From: Winogradskyella endarachnes
GTDB lineage: Bacteria > Bacteroidota > Bacteroidia > Flavobacteriales > Flavobacteriaceae
DNA length: 64,000 nt
Assembly: GCF_009741275.1 (NCBI RefSeq)
Contig: NZ_WOWS01000002.1
Location: 496,001-560,000 of the forward strand
Direction of reading: 5' to 3'
A model generated the notes under the pieces. The model was not told where the DNA came from. It ran no database searches and saw only the letters and a list, made by a program, of their open reading frames with translations. The stretch's first letter is position 1. Each line of letters starts with the position of its first letter. A program made the translations under genes and the position numbers. Positions 17,045-24,768 of the stretch are shown one piece after another.

Positions 17045-18079
17045 TTATGGTCTATTTTGGGTTATAGACAGTTCGTTTTTATACTGTTGTAATATACTAA
17101 TAAATTTATTTATAGTGTTTTCCATACTTTCTGCACTGCGTCCACCTGCGGCATTTGTATGGCCACCACCATTAAAATGGCTTCTAGATAATTCATTTAC
17201 TGAGAAGTTGCCTTTACTTCGTAAAGATATCTTTATTATATTGTCTTTGGTGTTTTCAGTAAACATCGCCGCAAAAATAATACCTTTTAAAGACAAGGCA
17301 TAATTTACAAACCCTTCAGTATCTCCCTTTTTATAATTAAATTGGTCTAACTCTGCTTGAGTAAGTGATATATAAGCGGTTCTTAATTCTGGAATTACTT
17401 TTAAATTTTGCATAGCTCTACCTAATAATTGTAAACGACTGTAACTATTAGTATCGTATATATTATTGTGTATTTCCGAGTTATTAGCACCTTTTTGTAT
17501 TAAATTTCCGATAACTTGGTGTGTTCTTGCTGTGGTAGCAGGAAATCTAAAAGAGCCTGTATCTGTCATTATACCAACATATAAGCACGTTGCTATCTTG
17601 CTATCTATTTTAGCATCGTCACCGAGCATTTCAATAAAATTATAAACCATTTCACAAGTAGAAGACATGGTTACATCTGAATAAGTGTATGTAGCATAAT
17701 CATCTGGTTGTTGGTGATGGTCTATCATTATTTTGGTAGTGTTAGATAGTTCTAAAACGTCTGCCATTAAATGACCAGCTCTATGTAAGGCATTAAAATC
17801 TAATGTAAAAATTAAATCTGCTTTATTAATTTTGGTGGTACTTTCTTCTTGTTGGGTTTCAAATTTTAAGACTGTATCATCTCCTGGTAACCATTTTAAA
17901 AAATCTGGATAATCATTAGGCGCAATCACAGTTGTATTATGGTTGTATAGTTTTAAATAGTTATACAAGCCAAGCGTTGATCCCATTGCATCTCCATCTG
18001 GATTTATATGCGGAACAATAACAATGTTCTTTGGAGTGCTTAAAAGCGTCTTTATTTCTGAAATTTGTGTTTTAATCAT
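17045..18079 (-). CDS. DHH-family phosphoesterase, NrnA-like (oligoribonuclease/pAp phosphatase)
   Basis: I choose the ATG at 18079, which starts MIKTQISEIKTLL, rather than the one at 18118; the extra 13 Ser/Pro-rich residues are unlike the family N-terminus. The 344-residue product has the DHH-DHHA1 layout. Motifs include HINPDGDAMGS, LDFNALHRAGH, the DHH signature in MIDHHQQPDDY, MTDTGSFRFP and the C-terminal GGGHTNAAGG. NrnA enzymes degrade short oligoribonucleotides and dephosphorylate 3'-phosphoadenosine 5'-phosphate using manganese. It is cytoplasmic and the first gene of the gldI operon. It is divergent from ndk, whose promoter lies in the shared spacer. Confidence 0.9.
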   Translation of the reverse strand: MIKTQISEIKTLLSTPKNIVIVPHINPDGDAMGSTLGLYNYLKLYNHNTTVIAPNDYPDFLKWLPGDDTVLKFETQQEESTTKINKADLIFTLDFNALHRAGHLMADVLELSNTTKIMIDHHQQPDDYATYTYSDVTMSSTCEMVYNFIEMLGDDAKIDSKIATCLYVGIMTDTGSFRFPATTARTHQVIGNLIQKGANNSEIHNNIYDTNSYSRLQLLGRAMQNLKVIPELRTAYISLTQAELDQFNYKKGDTEGFVNYALSLKGIIFAAMFTENTKDNIIKISLRSKGNFSVNELSRSHFNGGGHTNAAGGRSAESMENTINKFISILQQYKNELSITQNRP

Positions 18080-18260
18080 AGGTGGCGAAGATACGTTTTT
18101 CGGAGATTTTGAAGACAATTTTTAGTATGAAATTAAGACAATACTCAGTACTATTATAGTATTTTTAAGATAAGAGTTGTATAAATTTTAAACATCGTTA
18201 TACAGGATGATAAGTTATTTTTCTTAATGAAAATACTTGTTTTATTTGTTGTTTGTGGTT

Positions 18261-18291
18261 GTTGCTTAATTAAAGAAATACATTACTTTTG
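18261..18291 (+). promoter_or_regulatory. Bacteroidota-type promoter for ndk
   Basis: GTTG at 18261-18264 and TACTTTTG at 18284-18291 match the -33 and -7 elements (TTG and TAnnTTTG) with a 19-nt spacer. The -7 element ends 22 nt before the ndk ATG. This is the best complete promoter match in the window. Confidence 0.75.
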
Positions 18292-18313
18292 CAGAATATT
18301 TAAAAAAAGATAC

Positions 18314-18733
18314 ATGGTAACTAACAGAACATTTACAATGTTAAAGCCAGATGCTGTTGAAAAAGGACACATTGGCGCAATTTTAGAAAAGATTACTGCT
18401 TCAGGTTTTAGAATCGTGGCAATGAAACTCACGCAAATGACTAAAACAGATGCTGAAGAATTTTATGCTATACATAACGAACGTCCGTTTTTTGGAGAGT
18501 TAGTAGAATATATGACTCGTGGTCCAATCGTTGCAGCTGTTTTAGAAAAAGACAATGCTGTTGAAGATTTTAGAACACTAATTGGTGCTACAAATCCTGC
18601 TGATGCAGCAGAGGGCACTATCCGTAACATGTTTGCAGATTCAATTAGTGAAAACGCTATTCACGGAAGTGATAGTGATGAAAATGCAGCTATTGAAAGT
18701 GCTTTCCATTTTGCAGGAAGAGATATGTTTTAA
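18314..18733 (+). CDS. ndk: nucleoside diphosphate kinase
   Basis: I start at ATG 18314 because [18 protein letters not shown] is the conserved family N-terminus; the frame's upstream extension runs through the promoter. The 139-residue product has the active-site histidine in [12 protein letters not shown] (His117), the [10 protein letters not shown] strand and a complete core. It transfers phosphate between nucleoside triphosphates and diphosphates in the cytoplasm, keeping NTP pools balanced. It is monocistronic, with a promoter upstream and a terminator downstream. Confidence 0.97.
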   Translation: MVTNRTFTMLKPDAVEKGHIGAILEKITASGFRIVAMKLTQMTKTDAEEFYAIHNERPFFGELVEYMTRGPIVAAVLEKDNAVEDFRTLIGATNPADAAEGTIRNMFADSISENAIHGSDSDENAAIESAFHFAGRDMF

Positions 18734-18755
18734 TAACATAAAAGCTTTATATTAT

Positions 18756-18789
18756 AAAAAAGACCATCATTAATAGATGGTCTTTTTTT
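18756..18789 (+). terminator. ndk terminator
   Basis: AAAAAAGACCATC (18756-18768) pairs with GATGGTCTTTTTT (18776-18788) around a seven-base loop, then T-rich sequence. Confidence 0.88.
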
Positions 18790-18806
18790 GTTTAAATTTT
18801 TTTTAA

Positions 18807-19064
18807 TCATTTATATGATAACCTTGTTTTTTCTATATCGTTTCTAAATTGGTTTTCTGAGGGTCTTAAATAAGCAATATATAAAATTTTAATAAGGCCA
18901 ATTATTTTAAAAGCGGGTTTTAAAATTAAAAATGCAACATCTTTAAGAACTGTTAAGCGAATAATTGAAGCGGTTTGATAAAAAGGTACTTTTTCTTCAA
19001 GCTTTAATTGAATATCTATGTTTTTTTTACTGATTGAGATATAAAAAATACTAATTTTTAGAAT
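18807..19064 (-). pseudogene. gene remnant: C-terminal fragment without start codon
   Basis: The minus strand is open for 85 codons, from just after a TAA (plus position 19065-19067) to the TGA at 18807, with no ATG. The translation looks protein-like rather than random: it contains FYQTASIIRLTVLKDVAFLI, a hydrophobic middle with Lys/Pro turns, and an acidic-basic tail ending RPSENQFRNDIEKTRLSYK. I read it as the C-terminal remnant of a deleted membrane-associated protein, but cannot name the family. A functional small protein from a rare start (ATT or ATA) is the alternative. Confidence 0.4.
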
Positions 19065-19133
19065 TTAAACCTAGTAAATTAAATTAATATGGGTTGCGTT
19101 TATACTTCAGTTTAATTCATTTTTCAATTTTTT

Positions 19134-19166
19134 TACAATTCAGTATTAAAAAAATACAATTCGGTA
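19134..19166 (+). promoter_or_regulatory. putative LytTR operator: two 9-bp direct repeats, 21-bp period
   Basis: ACAATTCAG (19135-19143) and ACAATTCGG (19156-19164), inside a longer match TACAATTCRGTA, are separated by 12 bases. Known LytTR regulators such as AgrA bind ACAGTTAAG-N12-ACAGTTAGG, which has the same length, spacing and ACA-TT-G core. The pair lies about 35-70 nt upstream of a weak -7 element (GATATTTG, 19198-19205) in front of the operon that encodes a LytTR regulator. Confidence 0.55.
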
Positions 19167-19226
19167 AGTTCAATTATAAAAAACAATACATGTGTGTGAT
19201 ATTTGTGTCAAACAAAACTATTTATC

Positions 19227-19649
19227 ATGACTACACTTGTAAAAATAACTGTTACTCTACTGATTAGCTTTTTTAGTTTTCAGTTAGAAGCTCAAAATAA
19301 TTACGCTGTTACTATTAAGGTAGAAAAAGCGCAAAGTAACAATGGTAAAATGTTTATTGCACTTTACAATAAAGAATCTGGGTTTTTAGAAAAGGCTTAT
19401 AAAAGCACCAAAAGTGAAATAGAACATCAATCTTGTAGTGTTGTATTTAACGATATTCCAGAAGGAACTTACGCTGTTTCAATTTTTCATGATGAGAATG
19501 ACAATGGTAAAATGGACACTAATTTTTTTGGGATACCTTCTGAAGATTATGGATGTTCTAATGGAGCTGTAGGATTTTTTGGTCCACCACAATGGGAGGA
19601 TGCTAAATTTGAATTAAAAGAAAATAAATCGTTAACAATAACTCTATAA
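19227..19649 (+). CDS. DUF2141 family exported protein
   Basis: I start at ATG 19227, since the upstream TTG at 19203 overlaps the promoter region and the signal peptide MTTLVKITVTLLISFFSFQLEAQ begins here. The mature 117 residues fit DUF2141: a small beta-sandwich with VTIKVEKAQSNNGKMFIALY, the DIPEGTYAVSIFHDENDNGKMD core (an EF-like acidic turn) and a conserved FFGIPSEDYGCSNGA segment. It is periplasmic or surface-located with unknown function. It is the first gene of a seven-gene plus-strand run that continues through the LytS/2TM/LytTR genes, 17 nt before the next. Confidence 0.85.
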   Translation: MTTLVKITVTLLISFFSFQLEAQNNYAVTIKVEKAQSNNGKMFIALYNKESGFLEKAYKSTKSEIEHQSCSVVFNDIPEGTYAVSIFHDENDNGKMDTNFFGIPSEDYGCSNGAVGFFGPPQWEDAKFELKENKSLTITL

Positions 19650-19666
19650 TTTTAAAATATTTCAAA

Positions 19667-20332
19667 ATGAAAACTAACATTCAAACAATCCAAAACAGAA
19701 ATATGATGATTAAAAATATTATAATAATAACCTTTCTTGTGATTTCTAGTGTTTTACCAGCACAAGCCAATTTTAATAAAGGAATGAAAAAAGCTTTTGA
19801 GTATTGGCAAAATGGAAATACTGATGAAGCTGAAAATATGTTTGAGCGCATTGCAAAAGCAGAACCAAAAGAATGGTTACCTAGTTATTACATAGCGCAG
19901 ATTAACAGTTTAAAAAGTTGGAATGAGAAAGACGAAGCAATATTAAAAAACCAATTAGATAAAGCACAAGAACATTTAGATTTGGCAATGACTATTAGTG
20001 AAGATAACCCTGAGCTTATAGTAATGCAAGCACAAATATTAACTAATTGGGTGGTTTTTGATGGTATGACGTATGGTATGAAATACGGCGCAAAAATATC
20101 TGAACTTTATGCAAAAGCCTTAGAACTAGAACCTGAAAACCCAAGAGCAACGTTATGTAAAGCAGATTGGGAATTAAATAGTGCTAAATATTTTGGAAAA
20201 GATATAGCACCATTTTGCGAGGAGATTGAAGCATCTGTAAAACTTTTTGATACCTTTAAACCAGAGAGCGAGTTTCATCCAAATTGGGGAAAAGAACGTG
20301 CAGTTGTTGTCGCTGAAGAATGTAAAGCTTAA
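19667..20332 (+). CDS. exported TPR-type protein
   Basis: The 221-residue product has a signal peptide (around 13-34, ending VLPAQA) and two or three helical tetratricopeptide-like repeats: EYWQNGNTDEAENMFERIAKAEP, then DKAQEHLDLAMTISEDNPEL and AKALELEPENPRATLCKADW. The methionines at residues 13 and 14 are alternative starts that would give a more compact signal peptide. It probably mediates protein contacts in the periplasm. It is co-transcribed with the DUF2141 gene (17 nt) and the kinase gene (12 nt), so a link to the two-component system is likely. Confidence 0.8.
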   Translation: MKTNIQTIQNRNMMIKNIIIITFLVISSVLPAQANFNKGMKKAFEYWQNGNTDEAENMFERIAKAEPKEWLPSYYIAQINSLKSWNEKDEAILKNQLDKAQEHLDLAMTISEDNPELIVMQAQILTNWVVFDGMTYGMKYGAKISELYAKALELEPENPRATLCKADWELNSAKYFGKDIAPFCEEIEASVKLFDTFKPESEFHPNWGKERAVVVAEECKA

Positions 20333-20344
20333 CACTTATAACTA

Positions 20345-21697
20345 ATGAAAAAGTCAATAAAAAAAATCATTTTAACCTTTGCAATAGGAAGTTTAATCTT
20401 TGTAATTGGTCATCTATTATCTGGTGGATTTAACTTTAAATCGGTTAATGAGTTTTTAATAAACTTTGGCTTTTATCAGCTTTATGCTTTTGTTTTAGGG
20501 TATTCTAATATGGCGTTTTTTGATTATATGGAAAAACGACAATGGAAAACAAGAGACACCATAAAAAGAATTATATCTGGTATTTTTGGCAGCACTTTAA
20601 TTACAATAGTTGGAATCTTTTTATTAAGACTATTAACGGCATTCACATTACATAATATAGATTTTGAAACATTTATAAGCAATGAATCTTGGCAAGGATA
20701 TTCATTTGGGTTGTGGGCAACGTTATCTGTAGTTACTATTTTTCACATCATTTATTTTTATAACCGTTACCAAAAAAATAAAATAAAAGAGCAGAAAGTT
20801 ATTGCAGGTACGGCAAGTGCTAAGTTTGATGCTTTAAAAAATCAATTAGACCCTCATTTTTTATTTAATAGTTTAAATGTTTTAACCAGTTTAATTGAAG
20901 AGAATCCAGATAAAGCTCAAAAATTTACTACCTCATTATCTAAGGTTTATCGCTATGTTTTAGAACAGAAAAGTAAGGAATTAGTAACAGTTGATGAAGA
21001 ATTGAAATTTGCTAAAACTTACATGTCACTTCTAAAAATGCGCTTTGAGGATAGCATTATTTTTGAAATTCCGGACAAAGCTTCAAACCCAGAAAGTAAA
21101 GTAGTGCCTTTGTCATTGCAATTACTTCTAGAAAACGCCGTAAAACATAATATGGTGACAACAACAAAGCCATTACATGTTAAAATATATGAGGATGGTG
21201 ATTATTTAGTGGTTCAAAATAATCTTCAACCCAAACAAATAGTAAAAAAGAGTAGTGGTGTTGGTTTAGAAAATATTAAACAGCGTTACAATTTACTTTC
21301 AAAACGAAGAGTATACATCAATCAACGAGCAACGGATTTTGCAGTAGCTATACCAATGCTCACAAAACAAATATCAATTATGAGAACAGCACAAAAATCA
21401 CAAGCTAGATTAAACGACGATTACGTTAGAGCACGCAAACGTGTAGAAGAATTAAAGGCTTTTTATTACAGTTTATTATCTTATATAGTAGTTATTCCTT
21501 TTTTAGTCTTTATATGGTATAAATATTCTTACATGACTATTCAATGGTTCTGGTTTCCGGCCTTTGGTTGGGGTTTAAGCTTAATTTTTCAGGCTTACAG
21601 AGTTTTTGTAGACGATGGTGCTTTTGGTGCAGGTTGGGAAAAACGAAAAATTGAAGAATACATGAATAAGGAAAACAAAAAGGAACGTTGGAATTAA
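20345..21697 (+). CDS. LytS-type histidine kinase with C-terminal 2TM domain
   Basis: The 450-residue protein has four N-terminal membrane segments (about 8-32, 38-62, 75-100, 118-140). A His_kinase-type core follows: the phospho-acceptor region QLDPHFLFNSLNVLTSL, the N-box LLLENAVKHN and the G-box SSGVGLENIKQRYNLL. After the ATPase comes a 2TM domain (about 365-450) with RARKRVEELKAFYY, two membrane helices and GWEKRKIEEYM. It should phosphorylate the LytTR regulator encoded four genes downstream. Its extra 2TM domain matches the three small proteins that follow, suggesting that they assemble in the membrane. Confidence 0.92.
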   Translation: MKKSIKKIILTFAIGSLIFVIGHLLSGGFNFKSVNEFLINFGFYQLYAFVLGYSNMAFFDYMEKRQWKTRDTIKRIISGIFGSTLITIVGIFLLRLLTAFTLHNIDFETFISNESWQGYSFGLWATLSVVTIFHIIYFYNRYQKNKIKEQKVIAGTASAKFDALKNQLDPHFLFNSLNVLTSLIEENPDKAQKFTTSLSKVYRYVLEQKSKELVTVDEELKFAKTYMSLLKMRFEDSIIFEIPDKASNPESKVVPLSLQLLLENAVKHNMVTTTKPLHVKIYEDGDYLVVQNNLQPKQIVKKSSGVGLENIKQRYNLLSKRRVYINQRATDFAVAIPMLTKQISIMRTAQKSQARLNDDYVRARKRVEELKAFYYSLLSYIVVIPFLVFIWYKYSYMTIQWFWFPAFGWGLSLIFQAYRVFVDDGAFGAGWEKRKIEEYMNKENKKERWN

Positions 21698-21707
21698 TTT
21701 AAATGTT

Positions 21708-22028
21708 ATGAAGTATCAAGATTCAAATTTAGAATATTTAAAAGCTAAAAATAGAGTAGAAAAACTAAAACGCTTTTACATACACTTAGGCGTTTATTTT
21801 GTAATTAATTCAATTATTACGGTAATTAAGGTAATGTATAATATGAATAAAGGATTGTCCTTTGAAGATGCTCTTTTTAATTTCCCAGCACTCGCGTCTT
21901 GGGTAATTTGGGGATTAGTGTTGGCCATACATGCGTTTTCTGTTTACGGACTTCCACTAATTTTAGGCTACGATTGGGAAGAACGAAAAATTGAACAATA
22001 CATGAATGAAGAATTAAACAACGATTAA
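21708..22028 (+). CDS. 2TM domain protein 1
   Basis: A 106-residue protein that is almost entirely one 2TM domain: a charged amphipathic start (KAKNRVEKLKRFYIHL), two membrane helices (about 27-47 and 65-87) and the closing motif YDWEERKIEQYMNEE. It closely repeats the C-terminal domain of the preceding kinase, from which it is 10 nt away. The function of 2TM domains is not established. It is likely an inner-membrane partner or modulator of the kinase. Confidence 0.9.
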   Translation: MKYQDSNLEYLKAKNRVEKLKRFYIHLGVYFVINSIITVIKVMYNMNKGLSFEDALFNFPALASWVIWGLVLAIHAFSVYGLPLILGYDWEERKIEQYMNEELNND

Positions 22029-22039
22029 AACAAAACACA

Positions 22040-22378
22040 ATGGAAAAATATCATATAGAACCTTATGAAGATCGTGATGACTCACGAGATTTTAGAAAAG
22101 AAGAAGCTTATTTAAGAGCTAAAAAAAAGGTGGATGCGTTAATTGGTTTTTATTGGCATTTAGCTGCTTATGTAGTTGTCAATTTATTCTTAATTATTCT
22201 TATTGGAGTGAATTCTAGCTTTTTTCAATTCGGAACTTATGCAACAGCCTTTTTTTGGGGCATTGGTTTAGTATTTCATTTTTTAGGTGTTTTTGGTACA
22301 AATTTCCTTTTTGGAAAAAACTGGGAAAACAAGAAAATTAAGGAATACATGGATAAAGAGAATGAAGATTGGGAATAG
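22040..22378 (+). CDS. 2TM domain protein 2
   Basis: A 112-residue protein with the same plan: an acidic N-terminal tail (about 20 residues), the RAKKKVDALIGFYWHLAAYV entry motif, two membrane helices, an FGxNFLFG turn and the ending NWENKKIKEYMDKE. It lies 11 nt after the previous 2TM gene. Compared with copy 1 it has a longer, strongly charged N-terminus. Confidence 0.9.
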   Translation: MEKYHIEPYEDRDDSRDFRKEEAYLRAKKKVDALIGFYWHLAAYVVVNLFLIILIGVNSSFFQFGTYATAFFWGIGLVFHFLGVFGTNFLFGKNWENKKIKEYMDKENEDWE

Positions 22379-22388
22379 TAACAATGAA

Positions 22389-22709
22389 ATGAATCAGAAC
22401 GAAAAAAATAAGTGGCAATACAATAACGCTAAAGAAAAGGTTAGAAAACTAAAACTTTTTTACCTTCATTTAATTGGCTATTTTATAGGTTCAGCTTTAC
22501 TTTTATACAATTTGTATATTGTTGCTGGTCCGTATAAAAATAATATTATCAGCTTAAACCTAAGTATATTATTTTTTTGGACAGTCTTAATAATTATCCA
22601 TGGATTAATTGTTTTTAAGCACAAGCACATTTTTAAAAAGAGTTGGGAAGACAAGAAAACAGAACAGTTTTTAAAAGAAAAAGAAGAAAAAACTACATAT
22701 TGGGAATAG
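22389..22709 (+). CDS. 2TM domain protein 3
   Basis: I start at ATG 22389 (MNQNEKNKWQYNNAKEKV); upstream in-frame ATGs would overlap the preceding gene, whereas 22389 leaves a 10-nt gap like the other operon junctions. The 106-residue product again has AKEKVRKLKLFYLHLIGYF, two membrane helices and SWEDKKTEQFLKEKEE, so it is a third stand-alone copy. It is the most divergent: GxNW is replaced by KKSW and EYM by QFL. Confidence 0.85.
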   Translation: MNQNEKNKWQYNNAKEKVRKLKLFYLHLIGYFIGSALLLYNLYIVAGPYKNNIISLNLSILFFWTVLIIIHGLIVFKHKHIFKKSWEDKKTEQFLKEKEEKTTYWE

Positions 22710-22755
22710 TAAATTAGTTTTATACGCAAATATTAGAAAGTAGAAAATATAGACT

Positions 22756-23511
22756 ATGAATGTAATTATTATAGAGGACGAAAAACCATCAGCAAGACGA
22801 TTGCAGAGAATGTTAAAAGGTTTAGACATAAATGCAGAAATCATGTTACATTCTGTTGAAGAATCTTTAGAATGGTTTCAAAATAACGAGCATCCAGATT
22901 TAATATTTTTAGATATTCAATTAAGTGACGGATTATCTTTTGAAATATTTGAAGCTATTGAAATTAAATCTGCAGTAATTTTTACAACTGCTTATGATGA
23001 ATATGCTTTACAAGCTTTTAAATTAAATAGTATTGATTATTTATTAAAGCCAATTGACGATGATGATTTAAAAACGGCTGTTGAAAAATATAAAGGTAGA
23101 ACACCGCAAAAGCAGTCAGTTACTTTAGATTTTAATGATATTAAGAATCTTTTAGTAAACCCAATTGAACGCGAGTATAAAAAACGCTTTTCTGTAAAAG
23201 TAGGTCAACATTTAAAATTGATAAATATTGAAGATATTGAATGTATTTACAGTGAAAATAAAGGAACTTATGCTTTTACCAATGAAGGTAGAAATTACCT
23301 CTTAGATGCTACTTTAGACCAATTAGAGGATGAATTAGAACCAGATGTTTTTTTTAGAATTAGCAGAAAATTCTATGTAAATATTAATGCTATAGTAGAT
23401 ATTGTAAGTTATACCAATTCTAGATTAGAAATTAAACTGAACCGATTTAAAGATCAGCAAATTATAGTTGCAAGAGAACGTGTAAAAGACTTTAAAAATT
23501 GGTTAGAATAA
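22756..23511 (+). CDS. LytTR-family response regulator
   Basis: The 251-residue protein has a receiver domain (1-120), with acidic pocket IIEDEKPSARR, the phospho-acceptor Asp53 in LIFLDIQLSDG, TTAYDEYALQAF and Lys in YLLKPIDDDD. A C-terminal LytTR DNA-binding domain (about 140-250) follows, including FSVKVGQHLKLINIEDIECI and FFRISRKFYVNINAI. It is the output partner of the LytS-type kinase. It ends one base before the convergent DnaJ-domain gene begins its stop. LytTR proteins bind direct repeats, and a matching pair lies upstream of the operon at 19134-19166, so autoregulation is likely. Confidence 0.93.
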   Translation: MNVIIIEDEKPSARRLQRMLKGLDINAEIMLHSVEESLEWFQNNEHPDLIFLDIQLSDGLSFEIFEAIEIKSAVIFTTAYDEYALQAFKLNSIDYLLKPIDDDDLKTAVEKYKGRTPQKQSVTLDFNDIKNLLVNPIEREYKKRFSVKVGQHLKLINIEDIECIYSENKGTYAFTNEGRNYLLDATLDQLEDELEPDVFFRISRKFYVNINAIVDIVSYTNSRLEIKLNRFKDQQIIVARERVKDFKNWLE

Positions 23512-23976
23512 TTAAAAAGCATCAAAAACACCACCAATAACATCACCTAAAATATCTCCAACATTATCTATTATAGGTTCAACGGCATCAACAACCACTT
23601 CTGTACCTAAAATGGCGCCATTAACACCAACTTCTAAAAATAGGTCTAAAAGAAATAAATTGTCTAAGCGCATGGCACTGTAAGTTTCAGATTTTTCTTT
23701 AGCTTCTTTTTTCCATATTTCAACGGTTTCTTTTTGTTCAATAACAATAGGTGGGTTTTCTTTTTGCACCCGTAAGATATTATTGTATTCTTTTCGTTTT
23801 GCGGTATTAGATAATACATCAAATGCTTCAACTATCGTGTTAAACCTTGCTTTAGCATCTTCAGAATTATTATTGTCTGGATGGAAAATAGCAATCTCTT
23901 TTCTAAATGCTTTTTTAATAGTATTAAGGTCGGCAGATGCTTCAATATTTAAAATATTATAGTAGTTGGTTATCAT
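23512..23976 (-). CDS. DnaJ-domain protein
   Basis: A 154-residue protein with an N-terminal J-domain (residues 4-66). The HPD tripeptide is at 32-34, within AIFHPDNNNSEDAKARFN, and AFDVLSNTAKRKEYN follows. The second half is helical and ends in a Gly/Val/Ile-rich tail (VGDILGDVIGGVFDAF) that could touch a membrane. It would stimulate an Hsp70 (DnaK) ATPase for an unknown client. It lacks the zinc-finger and substrate domains of DnaJ itself. It converges with the response regulator gene with no spacer. Confidence 0.88.
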   Translation of the reverse strand: MITNYYNILNIEASADLNTIKKAFRKEIAIFHPDNNNSEDAKARFNTIVEAFDVLSNTAKRKEYNNILRVQKENPPIVIEQKETVEIWKKEAKEKSETYSAMRLDNLFLLDLFLEVGVNGAILGTEVVVDAVEPIIDNVGDILGDVIGGVFDAF

Positions 23977-24096
23977 AATTATAGTGTATATGCATTATTA
24001 GTAGCTAAATGTTATATAGTGTTACAATTATATTTAATCGGTTAAGGTTTACATTAAAATTATCCAATAAAATTGCACTTTGATGGTATGTGGTAA

Positions 24097-24760
24097 GTTA
24101 GCATAGCTTACCGCAAAGATTTAAGATTTACATTTGTAAGATTATTAGATAAGGTTAGTATTTTAGATGGAGCAAGGCCATTGCCTAATAATGTATTGCA
24201 AAATATTAAGGAAGCTTTCCTTATAGAATGGACTTATAATAGTAACAGTATAGAAGGCAATACACTAAGTCTTAAAAAAAACTCAAATGGTATTGCAAGA
24301 AGGTATTACCGTTACAGGAAAATCACCGAGAGAACATTTTGAAACCAAAAACCATGAAACAACAATACATAAGTTATATGGTTTGCTAAAAGAATATTGC
24401 GTTAATACTAATCTTTAAGGTTTAAACCCAATTGAGCTGGCTACAGTTTTTCATCATAAGTCTGTATGGATTCATCCATTTTTTGATGGTAACGGTCGTA
24501 CCATTCTTTTAGCAATGAACTTTTTATTAATGCGTGCTGGTTTTCCGCAACAATTATTCTTGCCAATGATAGAGCTAAGTTTTATGCAGCTTTAAATCAG
24601 GCTAGTAATGATAATTATAGTGATTTAATGTTGTTAATGGCGCAGGTTTCAGAACGCACGTTAAACATATATTGAAGTTCAATACCCAGTTTAGATACAG
24701 AGTACGATACTATTTGTAATATTGTTAAAGAAACAGAAATACCTTACGGAAGCCATTATT
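24097..24760 (+). pseudogene. decayed Fic-family protein gene
   Basis: Three-frame reading gives a Fic protein broken several times. The first frame, starting about 24097, reads LLDKVSILDGARPLP and carries the inhibitory motif SNSIEGN; one extra A in the A-run at 24274-24281 then shifts frame. The second frame reads TVTGKSPREHFETKNHE, has an in-frame TAA near 24416, then the active-site motif HPFFDGNGR. A second shift near 24552 restores ILANDRAKFYAALNQA, which ends at a TGA near 24673. Fic enzymes transfer AMP or similar groups to proteins. With at least two shifts and two stops this copy is dead. It fills most of the 790-base gap before the next gene. Confidence 0.85.
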
Positions 24761-24768
24761 TTTTATCT

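Noticed and set aside
22287..22388. Longer start for the third 2TM protein
   Set aside because: It would overlap the preceding 2TM gene by about 90 bases in another frame. The ATG at 22389 gives the usual 10-nt gap and a normal N-terminus.
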